This document shows positions 1 through 5,557 of a stretch of 9,507 nucleotides of DNA, piece by piece (positions within the stretch are counted from its first letter, which is position 1; every line of letters begins with the position of its first letter). The DNA is from Bacillota bacterium. GTDB taxonomy: Bacteria; Bacillota; Clostridia; Lachnospirales; Anaerotignaceae. The translations under genes were made by a program, and so were the position numbers. The DNA lies in the NCBI GenBank assembly GCA_023413275.1, contig JAEZPX010000279.1:1-9507 (forward strand), read 5' to 3'. The notes under the pieces were generated by a model. It did not search any database. It had not been told where the DNA came from and worked only from the letters and a program-made list of their open reading frames with translations.

Positions 1-1582
1 CTGTTCTTGTATCCACACTGCTGGTTGCTTCATCAAGAATCAATACAGAAGGGTTCGCCAAAATTGCTCTGGCGATGGCAAGCATTTGTCTTTGCCCTTG
101 GCTTAGGTTGCCACCCCCGTCGGTTAAAACGGTATCATAACCATCGGGTAAACGTCGAATAAATTCATGGGCATTGGCAAGCTTTGCAGACGCAATGATT
201 TCATCATCTTTCGCATCTAATCTACCATAACGAATATTTTCCCGAATGGTATCCGTAAATAAATAGGTATCTTGTAAAACAATCCCTAGGTTTGAACGCA
301 AGCTTTTTCGCTTGATATCCTTAATTTCTTGTCCATCAATGGTAACGGTGCCTTTATTTATATCATAAAAACGAGTCAATAAGTTTATTATCGTTGTTTT
401 TCCAGCCCCGGTAGGTCCAACTAAGGCAATGGTCTGCCCCGGTTTTGCATACAGGTTCACTTCTTTCAAAATAGGATGACCTTCCTCATATGAAAAATCA
501 ACATTTGAAAGAACAACATCACCTTTTACATCAGTAAGCGCAATGGAATTCGGTTGATCCTTCATTTCCTCTGGCTCATCCAAAACTTCAAATACTCTCT
601 CTGCTCCGGCAAAGGCCGCCATCATAGCATTTACTTGGTTTGCCAATTCATTCAAAGGTCTTGTAAATTGCTTAGAATATATAATAAAATTAGAAATGGT
701 ACCCAATGTCATAGGCAGACCCATAACCATCATAAGACCGCCAACCGCCACAACAATGGCATATGAAATGTTGTTCAGTGCCATCATAATTGGTGCTATG
801 ATTCCTGAAAAAATTTCTGCACGAATACCTACCTTCAATAAATCGTTATTTTTTTCAGAAAACGTTTTTGTCATTTCATCTTCTTGACAGAATACCTTAA
901 CAACCTTTTGCCCTGAAATAATTTCTTCTATATAACCATTCAATTTTCCAAGACGCTCCTGCTTTTCTTTATAATTTTTTCTAGAGCGAGTGGTTACGGC
1001 TTTTGTGACAATAAGCAATATTGGGATAGTCACAATAGATGCAATTGTCAAAGGAATATTCAAATAAAGCATCATTGCGAAGGTTCCAATTAAGGTTAAT
1101 CCGCTTTGCAATACTTGAGAGATGCTGTTATTAAGTGCCATAGAAATATTATCTACATCGTTTGTAACACGGCTCATAATTTCGCCATGGGTTGTAGTGT
1201 CAAAGTACTTTAGAGGAAGTCTTTGTATTTTTTCAAAGAGCTCCTTACGGATCGTTGCGACAACATTTTGCCCTACCAAAAGAAGCAAATAGCTTTGAAG
1301 CCACATACACAAAGAAGAACCAACATAAATGGCGAAAAGCATTGAACAGACTTTTGCCAAACCTGCAAAATCAAACTTTGTTATATACTGATCAATGGCA
1401 ACACCAATCAGGCGGGTTGCATAAACTGTTCCCAGTGTAACAAAGGCAATACAAATAAAAGAAATTAATAAATAGAGCCAATATTTATTTAAATATTTTA
1501 AGAGTCTGCTAAGGGTTTTCTTTGTATTTTTTGGTTTTCTGGATTCTATCGGCGGTTTTCCGCCCATACGGGGATTAGGCAT
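1..1582 (-). CDS. ABC exporter half-transporter, canonical-ATPase subunit (3' end beyond window)
   Basis: This is a fused membrane-plus-ATPase subunit of a type IV (ABCB-like) exporter. It is open from the ATG at 1580-1582 to base 1, giving 527 visible residues; roughly 70-100 more, including the switch histidine, lie outside. About six membrane segments occupy residues 35-330. The ATPase domain follows, with Walker A GPTGAGKT at 389-396, Q-loop Gln437, signature LSQGQ at 493-497 and Walker B LILDEATS with Asp517 and catalytic Glu518. The signature deviates from LSGGQ while Walker B is intact, as in the BmrD/LmrD/TM288-type partner of heterodimeric exporters. The start overlaps the stop of the upstream exporter gene by 8 bases (ATGCCTAA), with an AAAGGGG ribosome binding site 9 bases before it. 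It is the third gene of the MarR operon. The substrate is unknown; drug or lipid export is inferred from family and context. Confidence 0.93.
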   Translation of the reverse strand, partial: MPNPRMGGKPPIESRKPKNTKKTLSRLLKYLNKYWLYLLISFICIAFVTLGTVYATRLIGVAIDQYITKFDFAGLAKVCSMLFAIYVGSSLCMWLQSYLLLLVGQNVVATIRKELFEKIQRLPLKYFDTTTHGEIMSRVTNDVDNISMALNNSISQVLQSGLTLIGTFAMMLYLNIPLTIASIVTIPILLIVTKAVTTRSRKNYKEKQERLGKLNGYIEEIISGQKVVKVFCQEDEMTKTFSEKNNDLLKVGIRAEIFSGIIAPIMMALNNISYAIVVAVGGLMMVMGLPMTLGTISNFIIYSKQFTRPLNELANQVNAMMAAFAGAERVFEVLDEPEEMKDQPNSIALTDVKGDVVLSNVDFSYEEGHPILKEVNLYAKPGQTIALVGPTGAGKTTIINLLTRFYDINKGTVTIDGQEIKDIKRKSLRSNLGIVLQDTYLFTDTIRENIRYGRLDAKDDEIIASAKLANAHEFIRRLPDGYDTVLTDGGGNLSQGQRQMLAIARAILANPSVLILDEATSSVDTRT

Positions 1583-3311
1583 CTAAAACTACCCCTTTCT
1601 TCATTTGAGATTGATAAATTTCCTGATAGTCTAAACTAGTTTCCATAAGATAATTATGGTTACCTTGCGCAGCAATTTTACCGTCCTTCAGTACAAAAAT
1701 TTTATCTGCATGTTTAATTGAGCTGATTCGCTGGGCAATTATGAATTTTGTACATTTATCATGGGAATCTTTCATTGCTTGACGAATTCTTTTTTCAGTT
1801 AATGAGTCCACCGCACTGGTGCTATCATCAAAAATAATGATACTTGGATTTTGAATCAATGCTCTGGCTATGGAAATACGTTGTTTTTGCCCACCGGAAA
1901 CGTTTACACCCTTCTGTCCCAATTCCGTATCATAGCCATTGGGTAATTCCATAATAAAATCATGGGCTTGTGCAGCCTTTGCAGCAGCAACCACTTCTTC
2001 CTCTGTTGCTTTTTTATTTCCCCACATGATATTTTCTCTGATGGTGCCGGTGAATAAAACGGTTTCTTGCAGAACCACAGCCACTCTTTTTCTAAGGTCG
2101 TGGATGGAATAATCTCGTACATCTACATCGTCAATAAAAACGGCACCTTCGGTAACATCGTAAAGGCGGGGCATCAAATTCACCAAGGTGGATTTCCCAG
2201 AACCAGTCTCTCCAAGAATGCCAACGGTTTCGCCTGGATTTACGCTTAAACTCAGGTTCTCCAAAACCGGTTCACCACTTCCGCCTTTATAACGGAAGGC
2301 TACATCTTTAAATTCAACCTTCCCTTGACTTCTTTCAGGCGCAATGGGATGAACGGGGTCTGCAATGTCAATATCCTCGTTTAAAACCTCATTAACACGG
2401 TTTAATGAAATTTGCGCTCTAGAGATATACATAAACACCATGGCAATCATCATCAGCGCCATAATCATTTGCATTAAATATGTGATAAATGCCATGATTT
2501 CTTCAATTCTTAATCCGCCGATAGAAACCTGAATTCCGCCATACCAAAGAATCGCAATAATGGAAATGTTTAAAATCAACATCATCAAAGGCAGCATAAG
2601 CACTACAATGCGGAATGCCCTCACACTGGTTTCTTTATAATCGTCATTGGCTATATTGAATTTTTCTATCTCATAGTCATGGCGAACAAAGGCTTTTACC
2701 ACTCTCATGCCTGCCAAACATTCTCTCATAACGGTATTTACACCATCTAGTTTTTCCTGAACCATCTTAAATTTCGGCACTGCCTTGCGCATTACCAAAA
2801 AAGTTGCTAAAGCCAGAATAACGATAGAAATCACAAAAATCATGGCTAAATTTCCATTGATGGAGAATGCCATAATCAAACTGCCGAAACATAACAATGG
2901 GGCACGTATCAACATACGCAAAGACATCAATATAACCATCTGAATTTGAGTAATATCATTGGTTAATCTTGTAATCAACGAAGGTGTTTGAAATGTATCA
3001 ATATTATGGAAAGAAAAATTCTGTATTTTTATAAACAGATCTTTTCTTAAATCCGTTCCCGCTCTCTGACTGACTGTACTTGCTGCAATCAAACAGCCAA
3101 TACCGCCAATAATTCCCAAAAGAGCCACAAAAATCATTCCTGCGCCCATCTTCAAAATATAATTGGAATTGGATGCACCAACACCATGATTAATTAAAAG
3201 CGTCATCAGCTTTGGCATAATCAACTCAGACGATGTTTCAATCAGCATAAAAAGCGGCGCCAAAATTGCCAATTTTTTATAGGGCTTCATATATTTTAAA
3301 ATGATCTTCAA
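1575..3311 (-). CDS. ABC exporter half-transporter, degenerate-ATP-site subunit
   Basis: This is a complete 578-residue half-exporter. Six predicted membrane segments lie at about 14-36, 56-78, 132-152, 155-175, 236-258 and 272-296. The ATPase domain has Walker A GETGSGKST at 367-375, Q-loop Gln415, signature VSGGQ at 471-475, Walker B IIIFDD with Asp495, and D-loop SAVD at 499-502. Two catalytic positions are degenerate: Asp496 replaces the usual glutamate, and Gln527 (IIAQRISS) replaces the switch histidine. These substitutions mark the non-hydrolysing site of heterodimeric exporters (BmrC, LmrC, TM287), so the protein should work only with the product of the next gene. Translation appears to start at TTG 3309-3311. 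GAGGGAG lies 5 bases upstream, and the TTGA overlap with the MarR stop suggests coupling. The first in-frame ATG is residue 8 and has no visible ribosome binding site. The substrate cannot be read from the sequence. Confidence 0.95.
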   Translation of the reverse strand: MKIILKYMKPYKKLAILAPLFMLIETSSELIMPKLMTLLINHGVGASNSNYILKMGAGMIFVALLGIIGGIGCLIAASTVSQRAGTDLRKDLFIKIQNFSFHNIDTFQTPSLITRLTNDITQIQMVILMSLRMLIRAPLLCFGSLIMAFSINGNLAMIFVISIVILALATFLVMRKAVPKFKMVQEKLDGVNTVMRECLAGMRVVKAFVRHDYEIEKFNIANDDYKETSVRAFRIVVLMLPLMMLILNISIIAILWYGGIQVSIGGLRIEEIMAFITYLMQMIMALMMIAMVFMYISRAQISLNRVNEVLNEDIDIADPVHPIAPERSQGKVEFKDVAFRYKGGSGEPVLENLSLSVNPGETVGILGETGSGKSTLVNLMPRLYDVTEGAVFIDDVDVRDYSIHDLRKRVAVVLQETVLFTGTIRENIMWGNKKATEEEVVAAAKAAQAHDFIMELPNGYDTELGQKGVNVSGGQKQRISIARALIQNPSIIIFDDSTSAVDSLTEKRIRQAMKDSHDKCTKFIIAQRISSIKHADKIFVLKDGKIAAQGNHNYLMETSLDYQEIYQSQMKKGVVLDA

Positions 3312-3799
3312 GCATTCTCCCTCTTTTCATTTAAATCTTTATTCATATTCTCTAATATTCTGCCTAAATAATGCAAACATAAATTCTTTTCCTCATCCGT
3401 AAAGCCATCCAAAGCCACATCATCGATAGATGAGCCTTTGTCTAAAAAAAGTTGGAATTTTTCTCTACCCTTTTTAGTTATGCAAACACGAATACTGCGC
3501 AAATCATTTTCATCACGAATACGGTCAATTAATTCATCCCGTTCCATTCTTTTTAAAATATCAGTCATGGAAGCTGGTTTTATACGTATAAACTCACACA
3601 GCTCTTTTTGCGTCTGCATATCTTTTGACGCAAGAGACATTAAGATTTGCGGTTGCCCCCACGAGAGGCCAATCTCCTGGGCACTATTTTTCATATTTAC
3701 ATGATAAAGTTTAACCAGTACACTTAAAATAAAAGAGAAATCTGTAACATGATCACCCAGAGCCTCTCTTTTTTTTGCAAATGCATCAGAACAAAACAT
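3308..3799 (-). CDS. MarR-family transcriptional regulator, probable repressor of the exporter operon
   Basis: This is a 163-residue protein with the MarR winged-helix layout. An N-terminal dimerisation helix is followed by GLSWGQPQILMSL (about 44-56). Next come a helix with QKELCEFI (64-71), the recognition helix region KPASMTDILKRMERDELI (74-91), and a wing with the family-typical DLRSIRVCIT pattern (99-108) followed by KKG. The C-terminal helices (about 134-158) would complete the dimer interface. MarR proteins are dimeric repressors often released by small hydrophobic ligands. The gene is first in an operon with two exporter subunits and overlaps the next gene by 4 bases. Two MarR-like dyads lie over its promoter, so autorepression and ligand-induced derepression of the exporter are a reasonable inference. 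The start is fixed by AGGAGG placed 6 bases upstream of ATG 3797-3799; an ATG 5 bases upstream is out of frame. Confidence 0.93.
   Translation of the reverse strand: MFCSDAFAKKREALGDHVTDFSFILSVLVKLYHVNMKNSAQEIGLSWGQPQILMSLASKDMQTQKELCEFIRIKPASMTDILKRMERDELIDRIRDENDLRSIRVCITKKGREKFQLFLDKGSSIDDVALDGFTDEEKNLCLHYLGRILENMNKDLNEKRENA
3317..3323 (-). promoter_or_regulatory. Ribosome binding site supporting a TTG start
   Basis: The minus strand reads GAGGGAG within the last codons of the MarR gene, 5 bases before TTG 3309-3311. It supports TTG as the start of the first exporter subunit, reinforced by the TTGA stop-start overlap. The out-of-frame ATG at 3313-3315 would give only a very short peptide. 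Confidence 0.6.
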
Positions 3800-3805
3800 T
3801 CCATT

Positions 3806-3811
3806 CCTCCT
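3806..3811 (-). promoter_or_regulatory. Ribosome binding site of the marR-type gene
   Basis: The minus strand reads AGGAGG, a full match to the anti-Shine-Dalgarno core, 6 bases before the ATG at 3797-3799. It decides between two nearby ATGs in different frames. Confidence 0.85.
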
Positions 3812-3910
3812 AAAACTTTCACTAGTATTAGCTTAACTGCTATTCTTTTTTCATTACAACGTATCTATTTTTAATTATGTAGGTCAAAATATAACGTAGT
3901 ACAAAAAAAT

Positions 3911-3926
3911 AGTTAGACATCTAACT
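3911..3926 (-). promoter_or_regulatory. Putative MarR operator 2 (promoter-distal dyad)
   Basis: AGTTAG-ACAT-CTAACT is a dyad with perfect 6-bp arms, 20 bp centre-to-centre from the first site on the transcribed side of the promoter. Being the more symmetrical copy, it may be the stronger binding site (inference). In RNA the same dyad would form a short AU-rich hairpin followed by seven U residues. Confidence 0.7.
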
Positions 3927-3930
3927 AATT

Positions 3931-3946
3931 GATTAGATACCTAACT
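3931..3946 (-). promoter_or_regulatory. Putative MarR operator 1 (promoter-proximal dyad)
   Basis: The core is TTAGATACCTAA (3933-3944), an imperfect TTAG-N4-CTAA dyad. It abuts the -10 box and covers the predicted transcription start. The half-site spacing matches the known SlyA/MarR consensus style TTAG-N4-CTAA. Its centre is 20 bp, about two helical turns, from the second dyad. Assignment to the adjacent MarR protein is inferred from position. Confidence 0.7.
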
Positions 3947-3974
3947 ATTTTATCATAATTTTTTTATTTGTCAA
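3947..3974 (-). promoter_or_regulatory. Sigma-A-type promoter of the marR-exporter operon
   Basis: On the minus strand the -35 box is TTGACA (3969-3974), a perfect match. The -10 box is TAAAAT (3947-3952, 5 of 6), with a 16-bp AT-rich spacer. Transcription should begin near 3940, inside operator 1, leaving a 5' leader of about 140 bases. The -35 box begins 9 bases after the stop codon of the upstream trhA gene. No other promoter of this quality is visible before the MarR gene. Confidence 0.8.
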
Positions 3975-3983
3975 ATTAAATTA

Positions 3984-4637
3984 TTATAATACATATTCAA
4001 ACATAAAAGCGATGTGCAGGCTGCTGCCAACCATAACAAAAATATGAAAGACTTCATGGAACCCAAAATGTTTGAAGGTAATATTGGGCTTTTTTAGTCC
4101 ATAGATAACGGCCCCTACAGTGTAAGCAATGCCTCCTGCAAGTAATAGACCAACGCCATTCCAACTAACTGCTTTTTCCAGTGGTACGAATACAACCACT
4201 GCCAACCAACCCATGACAACGTAAATCAATGTAGACAACCATCTAGGGGCATTCATCCAAAATATTTTAAGTAAAATACCAGCCAATGCAAAGGCCCAAA
4301 TAAGAACTAACATAGTCCAGCCCCACGCGCCATGCAAGGACACCAAGCAAATGGGGGTATAAGTTCCTGCAATTAAGACGAAAATCATCATGTGATCAAT
4401 ACGGCGCAAAACATTTACTTTATTTTGTGACAACTTTAATGTATGATAAATTGTACTGGCTCCATATAAAAGCAATAAAGAGATACCAAAAACGGCAAAT
4501 CCCCATTGATGCCAAACGCTTGCCTCAAGCTTTGCCTTATGCATTAGCAATAAAAAGCATGGGATTACCGCAAGAAAGCCAACAAAATGTGTTAATGCAC
4601 TGATTGGGTCTTTTACTTTAAATATTATTTTACTCAT
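3984..4637 (-). CDS. trhA: Hemolysin III / TrhA family (PAQR-type) membrane protein
   Basis: This is a 217-residue, very hydrophobic protein with about seven membrane segments, of the HlyIII/TrhA branch of the PAQR (adiponectin-receptor-like) superfamily. Visible family motifs are DPISALTHFVG (10-20), Ser61-x3-His65 (GASTIYH), Asp81-His82 followed by AGTYTP (90-95), and the C-terminal HEVFH (194-198) with a further His208. By analogy with PAQR proteins, His65, His194 and His198 are the likely metal ligands, and a membrane-embedded hydrolase activity on lipids has been proposed for the superfamily. Bacterial TrhA is linked to membrane fluidity control; the haemolysin name is historical and does not show toxicity. 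ATG 4635-4637 is chosen because AAGGAG lies 8 bases upstream; a GTG three codons earlier overlaps that ribosome binding site. The gene ends in tandem TAA TAA. No terminator is visible before the MarR promoter. Confidence 0.92.
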   Translation of the reverse strand: MSKIIFKVKDPISALTHFVGFLAVIPCFLLLMHKAKLEASVWHQWGFAVFGISLLLLYGASTIYHTLKLSQNKVNVLRRIDHMMIFVLIAGTYTPICLVSLHGAWGWTMLVLIWAFALAGILLKIFWMNAPRWLSTLIYVVMGWLAVVVFVPLEKAVSWNGVGLLLAGGIAYTVGAVIYGLKKPNITFKHFGFHEVFHIFVMVGSSLHIAFMFEYVL

Positions 4638-4645
4638 GTTCTCCA

Positions 4646-4651
4646 CTCCTT
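4646..4651 (-). promoter_or_regulatory. Ribosome binding site fixing the trhA start
   Basis: The minus strand reads AAGGAG, 8 bases before ATG 4635-4637. The alternative GTG at 4644-4646 shares its first base with this site and so cannot use it. The annotated start therefore belongs at 4637, not 4646. Confidence 0.75.
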
Positions 4652-4652
4652 C

Positions 4653-4673
4653 ATGTAGTTATCAATACTACAT
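4653..4673. repeat. Perfect 7-7-7 dyad in the trhA leader, candidate operator
   Basis: ATGTAGT (4653-4659) and ACTACAT (4667-4673) are exact reverse complements separated by TATCAAT. The dyad lies between the trhA ribosome binding site and the best -10 candidate, covering the predicted start of transcription. That is a typical repressor-site position. No matching regulator can be named. Confidence 0.5.
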
Positions 4674-4676
4674 ATC

Positions 4677-4716
4677 ATTATATCCATATACTAACACATT
4701 ATTTAAAAAAGCGCAA
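4677..4716 (-). promoter_or_regulatory. Promoter region of trhA (two candidate -10 boxes)
   Basis: On the minus strand a perfect TATAAT lies at 4677-4682, but 17 bp upstream is only TAAATA, a poor -35 box. A second candidate is TAGTAT (4688-4693) with an extended TGT motif and TTGCGC (4711-4716) at 17-bp spacing. The sequence does not decide between them. Both would place the start just upstream of or within the 4653-4673 dyad. Confidence 0.5.
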
Positions 4717-4736
4717 GAAGAATTTGGAATAAAATC

Positions 4737-4765
4737 TTGAAGCATTGTTTGAAATAATATATAAT
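4737..4765 (+). promoter_or_regulatory. Sigma-A-type promoter of the DUF1836 gene
   Basis: TTGAAG (4737-4742) and a perfect TATAAT (4760-4765) are separated by 17 bp. The predicted start near 4772 leaves a leader of about 40 bases with GGGGTGA (4800-4806) before ATG 4811. It is divergent from the trhA promoter. Confidence 0.72.
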
Positions 4766-4810
4766 AAAAAAAGCAAGAAATTTAACAAATAAAAATATCG
4801 GGGTGAACAA

Positions 4811-5392
4811 ATGACAGCTCTTGAAAAAATCATAGATAACTTTACACGAGAAGTTAAATCTTCAGGAAGTATAGATATTGAGGATATTCCAAATATAGAT
4901 TTGTATATGGATCAGGTTACCACTTTTATGGATAAGGCTTTGGTTAGAAATAAGCGTTATGATGAAGATAAGATATTAACAAAAACCATGATAAACAACT
5001 ATACAAAAGCAAAAATTTTTCCTGCACCAGTTAAGAAAAAGTATAGTCCCATGCATATCATGCTTTTAATTATGATATATCATTTAAAAATGGTTTTATC
5101 TATCAGAGACATTGGCATTCTATTTCAACCGGTGCTTTCGGTAAAATCTTTGGAAGAACAGGAAAAAATGATTCAAAATATATATAAAGGCTTTACCAAG
5201 CTGCAACTTTCAACACAACAGAATATGCAGTCTTCAGCAGAAGGAATTCAGGATTCAGCAATTCCTGTGAAAGAAATTATTGAAGCTTATCAAGATGAAA
5301 AGATAGAAAAGATTTTATTGGTTTTGCTTCTTGCAATTCGTGCGAATGCCGAAAAGCAATTGGCCGAAAAGGTTTTGGACACCTATTTCTAA
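4811..5392 (+). CDS. DUF1836 domain-containing protein, possible MerR-like DNA-binding protein
   Basis: This is a 193-residue soluble protein recognised as DUF1836 from its N-terminal pattern. PNIDLYMDQVTTFM (27-40) is followed by LTKTMINNYTKAKIFPAP (56-73), KKKYSPMHIMLLIMIYHLK (75-93) and LSIRDIGILF (96-105). Residues 55-105 resemble a MerR-type winged helix-turn-helix: a helix ending in NNYT, a basic wing around KKKYS, then a helix and an SIRDI turn. DNA binding is therefore plausible but not demonstrated. Residues 110-193 are mostly helical and carry no catalytic motif that I recognise; the hydrophobic run 168-176 is too short and amphipathic to call a membrane segment. It is a single-gene transcription unit with its own promoter and terminator, divergent from trhA and convergent with polC. 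The function of the family is unknown to me. Confidence 0.88.
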   Translation: MTALEKIIDNFTREVKSSGSIDIEDIPNIDLYMDQVTTFMDKALVRNKRYDEDKILTKTMINNYTKAKIFPAPVKKKYSPMHIMLLIMIYHLKMVLSIRDIGILFQPVLSVKSLEEQEKMIQNIYKGFTKLQLSTQQNMQSSAEGIQDSAIPVKEIIEAYQDEKIEKILLVLLLAIRANAEKQLAEKVLDTYF

Positions 5393-5407
5393 TAAAGACA
5401 GCATTAG

Positions 5408-5452
5408 AAAAGCGATTCTTCTAAAATAATAGAAGAATCGCTTTTTTGTTTT
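5408..5452 (+). terminator. Strong intrinsic terminator of the DUF1836 gene
   Basis: A perfect 16-bp stem pairs 5408-5423 with 5430-5445 around a 6-base loop (AAATAA). It is followed by a T-rich tract (TTTTTTGTTTT to 5452). The hairpin begins 15 bases after the stop codon. On the opposite strand the same stem is followed by TTTTCTAAT, so weaker termination of leftward polC transcripts is possible. Confidence 0.93.
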
Positions 5453-5557
5453 ATTATAAGTATTAATGAAGCAGTATCAAAAAAACACGACTGAGAATTA
5501 AGTTATATGGGCTATTCTTCATGCAGCTCCAGGCTTCATACAAAGCGTTAGTACTTG

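Larger units (their letters stand above)
3906..3951. repeat. 46-bp near-palindrome containing both operators
   Basis: The outer arms AAAATAGTTAG (3906-3916) and CTAACTATTTT (3941-3951) are perfect reverse complements. Symmetry continues through the centre at 3928/3929, and 19 of 23 position pairs are complementary. The element overlaps the -10 box and the predicted start site of the MarR operon, so it is best read as a compound operator. Confidence 0.8.

Noticed and set aside
554..887. Plus-strand open frames at 554-766 and 696-887
   Set aside because: They lie antisense within the second exporter subunit, whose frame is continuous with clear ABC motifs. They have no ribosome binding site and low-complexity, unfamily-like translations.
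1255..1440. Plus-strand open frame of 61 codons
   Set aside because: Antisense to the membrane domain of the partial exporter gene, with no recognisable protein features.
1904..2249. Open frames 1904-2122 (minus) and 2067-2249 (plus)
   Set aside because: Shadows of the ATPase domain of the first exporter subunit in other frames.
3438..3704. Plus-strand open frame of 88 codons
   Set aside because: Antisense to the MarR winged-helix coding region, with no supporting start signals.
3812..3905. Riboswitch or leader-peptide attenuator in the long MarR leader
   Set aside because: No known riboswitch core, T-box or convincing leader peptide is visible. The leader is AT-rich and its only notable structure is the operator dyad.
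4638..4646. GTG start of trhA at 4646
   Set aside because: It overlaps the AAGGAG ribosome binding site that correctly serves ATG 4637, so the three extra residues are not likely to be translated.
5453..5557. Possible polC terminator or small gene between the DUF1836 terminator and polC
   Set aside because: Only weak stems of 3-5 bp with few G-C pairs are visible, and the longest start-to-stop frames noticed are about ten codons.
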